A stretch of 64,000 nt of DNA, from assembly GCA_036346255.1 (NCBI GenBank), contig CM070617.1:26835080-26899079 (forward strand), given 5' to 3'. Below the pieces are notes generated by a model that worked only from the letters and a program-made list of their open reading frames with translations, did not search any database and was not told the origin of the DNA. Origin of the DNA: Ampelocalamus luodianensis (taxonomy: Eukaryota; Streptophyta; Magnoliopsida; Poales; Poaceae). Below, piece by piece: positions 9,786 through 21,271 of the stretch (position 1 is the first letter of the stretch; every line of letters starts with the position of its first letter). The translations under genes and the position numbers were made by a program.

Positions 9786-11176
9786 TTGAACTCTTGCTTG
9801 GCTTAGACACAAAGTGACATGGAAACCTTCCTTGTACCATGGCGTGGAGTAGCGCTTGTATCCGGAGGGTTGATGTCCTCATCAACATGGGTGCGTATTA
9901 TGCTTAGTCCTGCTTTAGTTGCACGATGCCTCTCGATCACATGATTCAATGATGATAAATTTGACAAAGTGAATATAGAATTGTGGCATGTGTTGCCACG
10001 GCATGTGTTGCCGCTAATATTAAAATTTGTTGTACCATGGCAAGGGTTGCCATTTGGTCGTTGAACCAAAAATAATTTTATACTCAGGCGAATGATCGTG
10101 CAGTAAAGGGGTGCAGGAAGCACATTGGGATGAGGATGCTTCGTCTGAGTAGCATCTAAGGACTTAACTTTGTGGGCCATTGATCTAGGTAATACCGTGC
10201 AACCGCAAGTTTATTTATGGGGTGAACTGGGCCAACTAATTAGCAATGCTTTGAGTTGGTTTTGTTTTGGTTGAGAATGGCGCAAGAGGGGGCCAGGAAG
10301 GCGAATCCTTAGCGAGCAGAACCGAGTTAGAAACAGAACTTTGTAAAGGCCTTATCACGTGCTCTAGACTGCTCACCTAAGATAGTGAGCGGTGGTATCG
10401 ACGGATGCCAAACAAACTAGAGAAGTCGTGTCTTGTGGGTCAAGATGTACAACCTCTACAGAGTGTAAAACTATTCGAATAGCCGTGTCCCCGGTTATGG
10501 ACAGTGCCTGATGATTTCACATGAGGGGTAGATTTTCTCAAAAATGTTATCTTAGTTGGCGAGTGAACAAGGTGTCCACTAGTGGTTTGGGAAGTGAGCA
10601 GGGTGTTCACAAGTTGTTTCAAAGAAACTTGATTACTTATGTACTAACCTTTTGTCTTGTGCTTTGCAATCTACTTACCGTATTTACTGTCAACATTGCT
10701 TTCGGCAAATTAAACATAAAGATGTCCTTGTCAAACCTTGCATGAATACTATTTACATACATTTCCCTACGACTTGAGTACATTCAAAGTACTCACGGCT
10801 TTATGCCCTCTGATTGATCAGTCGTTGAAGAAGAACCAGGGAGCACCGAGTTCTACGAGGATGACTACTTAAAAGACCTTGCGAGCTAGGTCGTGTCCTC
10901 CACTCGATTGCCTGTGGGCACGTCGCTTGGCCTCCACGAGTTGTTTTGGTTTCCGCTGCAAGTTGTATGTTGTCGTGAGCCCTACGTGGCAAACCTTGTA
11001 AGACTTGACCATAAGATCCTTTTGTTGTTATGTATTATTAATTTGTCTACTTCTCTAGTCATTCCGTTGTATAGATATCATTTCATCTATGTTGCGACTG
11101 TGCGAGCTAGCTACTGATCTGGGACTAGTTCGGAATGCACAGAGGGACCCGGGGTTGTCTACTCGGGGTCCCTACA

Positions 11177-11751
11177 GAGGTGGTATCTGAGCCATATCGA
11201 CTGTAGGACGCAACTATAGTTAGCAGGGTCATTTTAGTCGAAAGTTTCAAAATTTTATTTTCTAAATCAATCCAAGTCAATTGATGAGTAGTTATTCTTC
11301 TCTCATCTTATTCTATTCCGCTCTCATCTTATTCTAATCTTTCCCCATATCATCCATAAGATCTTATGTCTTATCCCTTCTGAAACTCAATTTCTGAATT
11401 CAAATTGATCCTTCTCACCTTAGTAATCTCTATAGGATCGAGCTTCCCATGATCGAAGCGATGGGTGCTCCAGGAATTCCAAGAAATACCTTTGGTTTCA
11501 AGTCGACCATCCATATAAGTTAGATTAGAAGTGTTTTAGCAGAGTTGCCCTTCTTAGCTTTAGTATCGTTAGTCTGGGTAATAGGACCTCTGGCTTGAGT
11601 TTTGTCGCTTCTTAATAGATTTTCGGCTATTGTTCTTTGGGTTTAATCAATTTTCCCAAATTAGGTTGTTCTTTCTCTCCTTTGGTGCTTTTCCCTCTCA
11701 CCTATCGTGCTTTCTTTTTCTCGTCTATTAAACCTGGGAAGATTTGTGCAC
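11177..11751 (+). promoter_or_regulatory. primer binding site and leader of element A2
   Basis: TGGTATCTGAGCC (11181-11193) matches, with one change, the tRNA-iMet-complementary primer site TGGTATCAGAGCC of plant LTR elements, four bases after the LTR end. The following 560 bp is an AT/CT-rich leader before gag with no ORF of note. Confidence 0.85.
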
Positions 11752-12958
11752 ATGGTTCAGACCCGCAACTCGGCAAGTCAAGATGAACCAATGGATCCCT
11801 CTACGCCACCACCACCTCCTCCGGTAGCCACCGCAGATCATGGTTTGCCTCAGTTCATGGCAGCCCAGACGTAGCTGATGAATGCGATGATGCAGAACAT
11901 GAACCAGATGATGACTCAGCAGAACTAGACTGCTACTGCTCTAGTTGCGATGATGAATCAGAATAATCAGGCAGCTGCTATGCCACCACCACCAGCTTTT
12001 CCTGAATCAAAGCTGGCAGAGTTCATGAGAACCCATCCATCTACGTTCTCCAGCTCCTCCGAGCCTTTAGACGCAGACGATTGGCTGCGCTCTATCGAGA
12101 AGAAGCTCGCCATCGCCCGGTGCGACGACCACGAGAAGGTCATGTATGCCGCGCACAAGCTTGAAGGCACTGCTGCGGAATGGTGGGAGAATTACTACGC
12201 CGCCCATGCAAACCACCAGAACATCTCTTGGGCTGAATTTTCAGAAGCCTTCTCCCACTCTCATATTCCTGATGGGAAGGTGGAAATGAAGAAGAACGAG
12301 TTCTGTCAGCTACGACAAGGGAACATGTCGGTGAGTGAATACCTCAACAAGTTCACTCAACTCTCTCGCTATGCTCCAGAGGACGTTGCCACAGTTGATG
12401 CACGTCAGAAGCGTTTCAAGCGGGGACTCAACCCCAGCTTAAAGGTTCAAGTCGTTGGCAATGACTACACAAATTTCCAGCGCCTGGTGAACAAGACCAT
12501 GCACATAGAAGATTCTCGTCATGAGCTTAAAGAATCCCGTAAGAGGAAGATGATGCAGCATGGTGCTCATCAAAGTCATCCGCAGAGGGCCAGATTGAAT
12601 GTGCAGCACCCTGGCCATCCTGCTCCTCCCGTTACCTTCAGAACTCCTACGACATCACCTCGCAGCTTCAGCAACAACAACACCAACAACCAGCAGCCTA
12701 GAAGCAACAATCATACCATGGGAATCACCTGTTTCAACTGTCAACAGTTGGGACACTACGCCAGCAACTGCCCGCAGAAGCAAGGTCCAACGCCGATCAG
12801 ATTCAATTTGGGAGCTACACCGACCAGGACCCCCAAGCCAGGAGCAGGTCGTGGAGCACCTCAGACTCTAGTTGAACTAGCCAAGACCCCTCAGCCTTTG
12901 GGTAGAGGCCGGGTGAACTATGTCACAGTGGAGGAAGCCCAAACAGTCCCGGACGTCG
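11752..12958 (+). pseudogene. gag of chromovirus A2, truncated
   Basis: From ATG 11752 the frame stays in register to about 12958, but TAG stops at 11872-11874 and 11926-11928 split it. Both stand where CAG glutamine codons are expected in this Gln/Met-rich region. An open stretch from 11950 encodes the capsid core (DDWLRSIEKKL, AAEWWENYY, SEYLNKFTQLSRYAPEDV) and an intact CCHC zinc knuckle, CFNCQQLGHYASNC. The protein then runs into VPDVVLG and is cut by the reverse-strand LTR of element D, so protease and pol are missing. Gag packages retrotransposon RNA in cytoplasmic particles (family knowledge). Confidence 0.9.
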
Positions 12959-13910
12959 TGCTAGGTAAGAACCGAAGAAGAACAGGGCAACTCGAACAAG
13001 GAGGAGCATCTAGGCCACTAGGAACGTATTGGTACGGAGCTGAGGGGACGAGCTAGCCGGAGTTGGGCTGGCGACGGTGGACGGAGACTACGAGTAAAGC
13101 TCTGCACGGCTGTGATGGCCCGAGGAAAGAGAGTAGTCTTCAATCCTTAGGAGGGCTTCAGGGAAGTAGGTGGATCGTCCCGAGGGAAGGACTTGGGGTG
13201 CACCTCTCCGGCGAGGCCGATTCGATCCCTTGGGCTAACTTGGTCGGAGGGGAGGAAGAACGAGGTCGGTGGCGGTTCCTGTGAGCAAAGAGCGGAACCG
13301 ATTGAGGGGAAATGTCTCTTGGGTCATGAAAGATGCGTTGACTCATACAAGGGGGGAAAAGCCTTACCGAGGGGGTCAACAGCGATGGCGGTGTTGCGGT
13401 GGCGCTCTGCCGAAGCGAGCACTCGAGCCTTACCTTGAGGGAGGAAGAAAGTGGGGCTAGTACTGGAGTGGCGGAGAAGGCGAAGAGGGGCTCGTGGTTG
13501 CTATATATACCAGCGGATGGTTGGTGATTTGACAGGGTTGGTAGCATAGTGCAGCAGAGTAACGATTCATAATGGCCGCATGACAGCTCCCGCCAGCGCA
13601 CCCGCCTGGTCTCACTCGGTGCCTGGTTTTTAGTCAAAGGGGGTCTGGCCACACCGGGTTTGCCCAACGGCTGATCGGAGGAATAGTAAGCTGGTGGAAG
13701 GAATGAGCCAGTGGTCTTAGAGTGGTTTACATAGTATTGGTATTCCCATATCTTAGAATTCTCTGATCTTTGTGCCATTTATGCCGGCAAGAAAATATGA
13801 TGCAGTCCAAGAAGACCTGAAAATGCATTCAAGGAGAACGACTTTAGTTATCATATAAAATGTTTCAAAAATCCCATATTTTTGCATTTATGGATTTTTG
13901 GGCTGTTACA
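12959..13910 (-). mobile_element. LTR of reverse-strand chromovirus D, inserted in A2 gag
   Basis: On the - strand it starts TGTAACAGCCC at 13910, directly after a polypurine tract (AAGGGGGTAGGG, 13911-13925), and ends ACCTAGCA near 12959, where A2 gag stops being recognisable. A TATA-like TATATATAG lies near 13502-13510. It is therefore D's 3' LTR, about 950 bp. The left edge is uncertain by a few bases because a target duplication cannot be checked. ORFs here, including a 206-codon one on -, have no recognisable domain. Confidence 0.7.
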
Positions 13911-14335
13911 AACCCTACCCCCTTAAGAAGAATCTCGACCCCGAGATTTAGGGTTCGAAGACTCCCTAATCGGCCAGGCCTTCATATCTATAGACACCAT
14001 CGACTAGAGACTATTCTTAGAAGAGCTTACAACCAGGTGGTGGTCGTAGTAAAGTTTATGGTCACCTTACGACCAGGGGTTAGTCGTGAAAGGGTTTACG
14101 ACCAGGAACTGGTCGTGGAGGAACTTACGACCAGGTAGTGGTAGTAGAAAAGCTTACGAGGAGTGTAAGGATACTTCTATCTATAATAAGAGTTGTGGAT
14201 AAATGAATAAGATGAGGTTTTATCATATCCTTGTTAGTTAAAAAACAATAGGGGGTACTCGGTTTTTAACATGTCTTCACGCTCCCACGTAGTTTCTCCC
14301 ACTGTGCGGTTGCTCCATCTGACTTTACACAGGTG
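13911..14335 (-). pseudogene. chromodomain and 3' region of element D
   Basis: On the - strand, 14330-14258 encodes a chromodomain core, CKVRWSNRTVGETTWERED, the same module as in A1 but diverged. It is followed by a stop-rich region with tandem ACGACCAG...CTGGTCGT hairpins (about 14024-14155) and the polypurine tract before the LTR. Integrase core and RT are absent here: upstream sequence is replaced by an LTR scrap and by element C1. Confidence 0.7.
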
Positions 14336-14478
14336 TCGAGACCCTGGGTATGCAACCCCGGGACCCTCTATGCATCCTGAACTAGTCTCAGATCAGTAGC
14401 TAGCTCGCACAGTTGCAACATAAATAAAATCATATCCATACAATAGAACGGCTAAAGAAGCAGACAAATTAATAATAC
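14336..14478 (-). mobile_element. 3' end of an A-type LTR, reverse strand, truncated
   Basis: The reverse complement aligns by eye to the last ~140 bp of LTR A (11035-11176): shared words include TGCGAGCTAGCTACTGATCTG and the end GGGTCTCGACA (GGGTCCCTACA in A). It is inserted within D's chromodomain coding sequence and cut off on its other side by LTR C1. Confidence 0.75.
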
Positions 14479-17400
14479 TGTAACAGCCCTAACTTAGGGT
14501 TTGTATTTCAAATATAAATTATGAGGAGAAATAAAAACTTTTGATGCCTCATGAAATCATTTGAGAGTTTCTACAATTTTCCCTAGCAATTTCCAATTTT
14601 TAGAATTTAATTCTTGTGATTGGAAATTGTTGTCAGCAAATTCATAGCTTTCAAACTTGTGATCATCCTCTGTTTTTCCTATCATCTTGATCATCCTATC
14701 TACCTCCCTGAATTATCTCACAATTTTTAGATTTTATTTGCTATTTCAAATGGCCAAGTCAAACTAGTTGAAAATCTGGTCAAATCCTAGGTCAGCATGC
14801 TTGTGAATTTTCTGCAAAACTTTTAAGTGCATAAAAAGTTCTGGAAAATTTAGGCAATGTTGTTCTCTGTCCCTTGTAGCTACCACAAAAATTTCGGAAA
14901 TTTTGGAGCTCGGGAACTACCTCTAGAAAATTCCCCAAACTCTCTCGACTTTTAAACTCAAAATCGAAATCGCTTGTTTGTCAACTCGAGCCCGACTCAA
15001 ATCGACCGCACCACTTGACTCGGTCGCACCGCCTAGCTGCACCGCGCGAGCCCGATGGTCGTCGGCCGTCCGATGAAGATCGAACGGTCCTCATTGCTTG
15101 CCTCGTCGACCGTCCAATGCATACACCAATCTAAGCCGCCCATTTGGATCCAACGGTCGGTGCGATCGATCGAGTCAAACAACCGGTTCGCACCGCCGTC
15201 GATCGGCCGCGGTGGACCCTACCGCCGGTTCGCCTCGTCTTCTCCGCACCTCACCGGAGCTCGGGTGCGCGCCGCATGCTCGCCACGTACCTCGTCGCCG
15301 CCTCCTTTTTGTCCTCGTGTCGGTCAGAAGCATCGCCGGTCTCATCTACCCACCGAGCCCATCCACTATCCTTCGTCCCATTCGTGCCTTCTCGCCCAAA
15401 TTTTCTTCTCGGTCGGAGAAGATCTCGGCGAAGCGCCGCCGTTCGACCGCCCCCAGCCAGCCGATCGCACCGTCGTGTTCCTCTTGCCTCGCCGCCTCAT
15501 TTTGCCCATTCCGGTCCTTGGCGTCGATGGATCACCGGGTGGTATCGCTGTCTCGCCTCCGGCGATCTTGGTCCGTGAGCTCATTTGCGACTGGTGAGTT
15601 TCGGCCCGCCACCTAGTCCCTTAGGATCGCATTGATGCAATCGAGTCTAACGGTGACTTCATTTTCATCTTTGGTGCATCGTCGCGGGCGTGCGACCAAT
15701 TCTTCTCCAAGCTTGGTTTTCCGACGCCGTGGAAATTCCGGCCACCTCGGGCCTTCTTCGTCGGCGTTATCGTGTGCTTCTTGCTCCTGGTGTTGAGGCG
15801 AAGCTTAAGCACACCTTCCGGAGTCTTCTAGAAGTCCGTACGCCTTCTCGCGCGGCCGTGCTTTCTCCGCCTCCGGTCGTCGTGAGCTCAACTCCGGTGA
15901 CCATCGGACCCCGCGTCGCCACCCCTGGGTTCGCGAAGTCTCTGTGAACCCGAAGGTATCACTCACTCGCCTTGTAACTCACTGGTTTGCGAGATCCACT
16001 GCGCGGCCGCGCCGCTGCTCTGTCTGGCGCGCGGTGAACCGCCGGTGGAGTTAGTTTAGCGCTAATCATGTCTAGTTTGAGTCTCGACTTGTGGGACCTC
16101 TCTGCTTAATCGCGTTTAGAAATCCTTTAATCCAACCGTTATGTTTTCTCTTAGTCACCGCCATGTGGGTCCATGTTGTCGATTAGGGCCGTAGCTCGTA
16201 ATGCGTTTTCTCTGTTGGGAAGCGTATTTCTCTGTGAGAATATGTTAGGTTTGCACTTTGGTAAGCCAAGATGTATTATTAGAATACGCCGACGTCACCT
16301 TCGTGAGCAATACTGCTCGTCAAGACCTTTATTTGGGCATCTTTGTCGATGTGAGGGCTAGCGGGTTGTGGAGTGCGAAATGGAATTAGTGCATTATAGA
16401 TTTGGTAATGATTTAGTATTTACGTTTATGTTTTACATTGGTGTTAATTCAATTAAACTTGTAAAATGCATAACTAATTCAATTTTTATCTAAATCGCAT
16501 GAATCCAAAGTGTTAATTTTCATTTCAAATGTATTATTTACTAAAATTAGTTTCATCCATGTCTCTGTAGCAAAAATCATTAATTAATAAAATGATGTCT
16601 TATGTATCTTCTAAATTAGAAAATGTATATCTCTTTCAATATTTGTCCAAATCCATGAAACCAATTTTGTGATTTGTCATTTTAATGTACTAATTATTAG
16701 GATAGGTTTTATACACTGTTTCTGTTCATGAAAATTTGTTAAGTAATTAACTAGTGTTTTGATGTGTTTTTAGCTTAGGAAATTCATAGAAAATTCTTAA
16801 TAACTTAAAATGAATTGTTCTCTGTTTCTGAAATTTTGTTATATCCTGCTTAGGCTGCTGTGAAAAGTTTAGTGTGTTTTGTTATTGTTGTATGTTTGAG
16901 TGTGGTCGGTGTTAATTCGTTCTTATTCGCTGTTTTTGTTCTATCGTTAGGCTTCGACATTTGCGGTAACCCTCATAGCGATCCTCTGCAACAGGTTGAG
17001 CATTCTGAGCAACAAAGAATGTGCAAGCGCTTTGATCATGTTTATCCCAATTTTAAAGTCTAATATTTTGTTTCAACCGTATGTATGCATCGCTTAATTT
17101 GTGTTAAATTGGTTAGTTATCCCTTAGATGCATAATCAGTAGGCAAATGATTATCCTCTACTACAGAGCCTAGGTTATTTCTTTGTGATTAGAGGTCATT
17201 GGATGATCTCTTGTCACTTAGTAGATCCGGTCAAATTGCTTAGACATGCTTAGTATCGGTAGAAATGGGCGGTTATCGACTTAGTCGGTAACCTTGATCA
17301 CACAAAATTTTCTATAACTTTATGTTTCAAATTTTCTCGCTATGTTTAATTGCAAAATTAAAAATGAAAGCAAAATGATTTAGACTTGGGCACAATGGTA

Positions 17401-18601
17401 AGACTGGTGTGATCTGTTGGGTGTGACCGAAAGGTGCCCGAGTCGCTTAAGGACCGAGTTACTTGCGCCACCGTCTTGAGCATTTTGCGTGCTAACCACA
17501 CTAGAGTATATGGGACCTCTCTTGACCTAGTACTTTGGCGTGTATTGGCTCAGGTCGCGAGGAGGTCGCAGGAGGGATGGAGGTGGGAGCATGGTAGTTG
17601 TCCAAAAGCTTTATCTGAGTGGGTAGTTGCCTTTCGGCTTTACCATGTAAGCGTATGGATTTCTATCCATACGAGCGCTCGTAGTTAATACACAATATTG
17701 GAAAAAGTCTCGTAGGACTTAGTCAGTGCTGCATACCTTCTAAGTGTGCTTGGCTTAAAGGCGATCTCAAGTGTGGGTACATTGGTACACCTGCGGGTTA
17801 AAACTATTCGAATAGCCTCGTCTAGGTTATGGACACGCTCGGATACGCCCCAAGAACTAGACTACAACATTTAAATTAAAATTTGACGGATGGTGCGAAT
17901 CTGAGTCATGCTATTGTTGTGGTGACTATTGGGATAGTCACTTCTAGGTTGTTTATCTTTCGCTTTTGTTATTAATATCCGTACTGTTATTTCAATCTTA
18001 AAAATGAATTGCAAACTTGCCTTGAAACTATATTACCTTATTGCAAATGAAAATTGGCTTTATGCAAATGAAACATATGGCCTCCACCAAATAAGCGTGC
18101 ATGTAAACATGAGCAGTGCCGCTAGTTCACACGTCGATCTTGCGGGTACAAAGACAATCTTTGTACTCGTGTGCTTTGCTTAATGTTTTGTTGCGAGAGG
18201 AAGAAGGTGAGCCCAAGGGCCTTACTTCGTGAAGTGTGTTGCCGATTCGTGGGCGACTAGACTTGGCGGTCCGTCGGATGCCTTGTGGGTTGGAGGCACG
18301 CTGATTGGCTTTGTTTATAGCCATCTTATGGCACTTTTGCTTCATTATCGTTCTTGTTTATTTGTGTATCTTGGCACGCGACCTTTGTCCTGTAATAACT
18401 CTACTATTTGTTTATCTTCCGCTTGGTAGTGTGGTGTTTGGACTATATGTTTGGAATGGAGTTGATGTCTAATTTTGTAGCAGGTGTGTATATCTTGCTT
18501 TAGGAAGTATACATATCTCGATGATCAATTTATTTGATTTGTGATGCTAGGATCAAGTGGTTGGTTAAGCATTACAAGCCAAATAAATTGGGGTCCTCAC
18601 A
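14479..18601 (+). mobile_element. LTR of chromovirus family C, copy C1 (4.1 kb)
   Basis: It begins TGTAACAGCCCTAACTTAGG and ends GGGGTCCTCACA, matching the two LTRs of complete element C2 at 30468-34564 and 39040-43129. It is followed by a primer site, so this is a 5' LTR. The overlapping ORFs at 15055-15616 are GC-rich and are broken in the other two copies, so I do not call them genes. A palindrome CTATTCGAATAG lies at 17804-17815 and a GTGACTAT hairpin at 17922-17941. The copy is older or independent: it differs from C2 and C3 more than they differ from each other in AT-rich parts. Confidence 0.9.
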
Positions 18602-18708
18602 AAGTTGGTATCAGAGCCATTCTGACCGTAGCAACCCAAGCATAGTCGTCTTTGGGCTATTTTGAAAAAGCTTAATTTCAAAGCATAAAAAGGGTTTATG
18701 AAAACCTA
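18602..18708 (+). mobile_element. primer site and leader of element C1, then truncation
   Basis: TTGGTATCAGAGCC (18605-18618) is the intact tRNA-iMet primer site. The next ~90 bp match the leader of C2 (GGTTTATGAAAACCTA). Similarity ends at about 18708, where reverse-strand gypsy sequence begins. No gag or pol of C1 remains. Confidence 0.8.
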
Positions 18709-18955
18709 GGCAGTGCATTAGCCACCACATTGGCCTTGCCCGGGTGATAGTGAAGGTCCAATTCATAGTCCTTGATGAGTTCCAACTATCTTCGCTGCCT
18801 TAGGTTAAGATCTGACTGGGTGAAGATGTATTAGAGGCTCTTATGATATGTGTATATGTTGCAATGGTTTCCGATGAGGTAGTGGCGCCATATTTTCAAT
18901 GCATGTACTACCGATGCCAATTTCAGATCGTGAATAGGGTAATTTTCTCCTCGTT
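18709..18955 (-). pseudogene. gypsy RNase H fragment, reverse strand
   Basis: On the - strand, pieces in more than one frame read HDLKLASVVHALKIWRHYL, then IGNHC, then LELIKDYELDLHYHPGKAN and VVANAL. These are the C-terminal half of a gypsy RNase H. It could be the missing upstream part of element D, which has the same strand, with integrase lost when C1 arrived (inference). The right edge joins the FAR1-like sequence without a visible boundary signal. Confidence 0.7.
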
Positions 18956-21271
18956 GCATGTCCTACACATGCGAGCAGCCTTTCCCTTAGACTTCTTCTG
19001 CTTGTTCTCCCTAGGCCGATTCCTCTTGCATTTTACTCTAGTGAGATTGTCTATTGGCAGCAATATATCAATCTGATCAGGGATACCACACCAAAGATAC
19101 GCTTCAACCTCCTCCACTCTACTTTGCTGCTGGGCAGGAATTTTCTGGTTTATCTCATGTATAAACTTTTGTAAGTTTTCCTCTAGCATTATGCATGTAA
19201 GGAAGTGAAGGTCTAGCTCGATGTATCAAATCTTCCAAGTCCTTTCGCATCTCAGCTGCCAACTTTTAAATTTCTTCCTCTATGGGATCTTTGGGCTTCT
19301 CCTCGGGAACATTGCCATTCTCATAAAATACAACCTCCCTCTTGCAGTTAGCAGTCCATCTTTTCAAAACATAATGACTAGGAAGCTCATTCAGTAATAC
19401 ACCTCGTAAAACAAGGATAATGTAGTGGCAAGGAATTTCATGAGTGCCAAACAACATGCAAGAGCACTGAGCAATCATGGTGTTAGTGTCACATGTGACT
19501 TTTCTAACCTTCTTGTCATCCTCCTTCACCGCTGTTAATTTAAGGTCGCATACTTGCGCTATGCTCTCAACAACACAATTGTCCCTAACAACAATAACCT
19601 CCTTCTGAAACTTTGCGAACACCTCATGTGTAAAAACTTCACTGCCATGCAACTCTATTGCCCATGGTGTCTTCAACTGAGGCTTCGTGTGAAAGGTGGC
19701 ATTGTCTTCTCTTAGCTCCTTTTCTCTTTGTTAAATGCGACTACGATTAACGAGCGGATCCAGAACTCAACCAAAGCATGTTTGTAACCTATAAAACGAT
19801 TGAAAAAAGAATTGGCACTCTCAGACCTTGAAGTTGTTCTCAAAATTCCTGCTAGGGGTATGTCCATAAAATAAGTCGGTACCCAAGATGCCCTAATAAT
19901 ATAACGACCAGCCAACCACTCATTATCTTCCAAATTGAACTCTGAAATAATATCAGTCCATTGTGACTCGAATTCTTCTGGAGTTTCTGAGGGATACACA
20001 CATGAATTGACACGACTGTAAAAGATTCGGTTATCCCTCAAATCTGGCCTAATCTTTGTTGAGAGTTTGTTCAATATGTGTCACATGCATAATCTATGTG
20101 TTGTATTAGGGAATACATCTTGAATTGCTTTTTTCATGGCTGCATCTTCATCAGTTATTATAAGCCTAGGTGCAGCAACTCTTCTTAAGAACGTACGGAA
20201 CAACCATTTGAACGTTTCAATCATCTGATAGAGCAGCAATGCAGCCCCGAATAGAACACATCCCCTATGGTTATTCACTCCCATGAATGGTGCAAATATC
20301 ATGTCATATTAGTTTGTATTATATATTGTATCGAATGAGACCAACTCCCCAAAATGAACATAATTCTTCCTACAGGTTGCATCCGCCCAAAACACAGGAC
20401 CAACCTACCCTTGCTGTCAATGACATAGTCAAAAAATGTAGCATTGTTCTCGTTCTTTCTAGCTAGATTATCAAGGAACATCTGAGCATCTGATGATTTT
20501 ATATTCTCTCTCAAAGTGTCGTGATAATCTTGCAAATATCTCCTTGTGCATCCAACATTATGAAACCCACCCTCACTGACATGGAGATATCTAAATGCCC
20601 CAGATATCCCAATGCTAGCTTGATGAAATGCGAACAATGTGGTCTTAGCCTTCTCATTTACTTGTCTATTAGAACGTATCAAGTGTTGCTTACTAGGTGA
20701 GACAAAACCATGGTTATGCACTTCTACAAATGTCTCTAACCTGAACTTATTGTCCTTAGTCAGTTTGATACCAAACATGGCCTCACACCCACACCTACTC
20801 AATTTAGACACATATGACCTCTTCATTTTGACCCCCAACTTGTCCTTACCTTTTTCTTCCTTCCAGCCACGTCTGCCACAATAGTACTGCCTCCATTGCA
20901 AAACACCATTTGTGGTCGTCCGCTGCCCAATACGAATGTAGAAGCTGGCAACATGCGCATATGCTTTGTAAAACTCGAGGGCTGCATCCTCATCTTCAAA
21001 AATCATCCCCACGACAGACGTCAAGTCATCATTAACTACCGGTGTAGACGACGAACCCTGCAGCGGTAAGGATGAGTTAGCACGAGAACGACATTAATCA
21101 TTCAAATTTCTAAATTTCAAATAACCCTACACTCACACAGAACGGAATGCTCGCAGCCTTCTGTGGTGTTTTACACAAACTGCTCTCAACGAGAGAGTGT
21201 GCATCGCCGCCTTCGAGACATGACAAAGCTAGTGGCCGTACGGAGCTACTCACATCTTCCGTGGAATCCAT
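18956..21271 (-). pseudogene. FAR1/FHY3-like (MULE-derived) transposase gene, degenerate
   Basis: A short first exon (21271-21137, MDSTEDVSSSV start, GTGAGT donor) and an acceptor at 21057 lead into a FAR1 DNA-binding domain (FEDEDAALEFYKAYAHVASF ... RCGCEAMFG ... VEVHNHGF). Next come the MULE transposase core (VSFDTIY, PRLIITDEDAAMKKAI, TSRSESANSFFNRF) and a SWIM zinc finger (CSCMLFGTHEIPCHY, about 19460). Catalytic D, D and E candidates are present. It is not intact: a frameshift lies near 20400, stops near 20310, 20080 and 19711, and the C-terminal zinc knuckle is cut at about 18956. I call it transposon-derived rather than a domesticated regulator because it is broken and surrounded by repeats. 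I see no terminal inverted repeats. Confidence 0.75.

Larger units (their letters stand above)
6981..11176 (+). mobile_element. 4.2 kb LTR shared by elements A1 and A2
   Basis: It begins TGTAACATCC right after the A1 polypurine tract and ends CCTACA at 11176, four bases before a tRNA-iMet-type primer site. The same LTR is thus the 3' LTR of A1 and the 5' LTR of A2. It contains a TATA box (CTCTATAAATA near 7645), a hairpin minisatellite (8224-8557), a palindromic box CTATTCGAATAG (10471-10482) and a probable reverse-strand insertion at about 9000-9785. No real gene is seen in it; the ORFs are short and unsupported. Confidence 0.85.

Noticed and set aside
13158..13778. 206-codon ORF on -
   Set aside because: Falls wholly within the LTR of element D; no recognisable domain.
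15055..15616. 180- and 172-codon ORFs in LTR C1
   Set aside because: GC-rich, three overlapping frames, no motif, and not preserved in the two other LTR copies (31060-31620, 39640-40230).
18605..18618. tRNA gene
   Set aside because: It is only the primer-binding site complementary to a tRNA 3' end; no cloverleaf around it.
18956..21271. Functional FAR1/FHY3 light-signalling regulator
   Set aside because: Frameshift, several stops and a missing C-terminus; flanked by repeats, so a decayed transposase is more likely.
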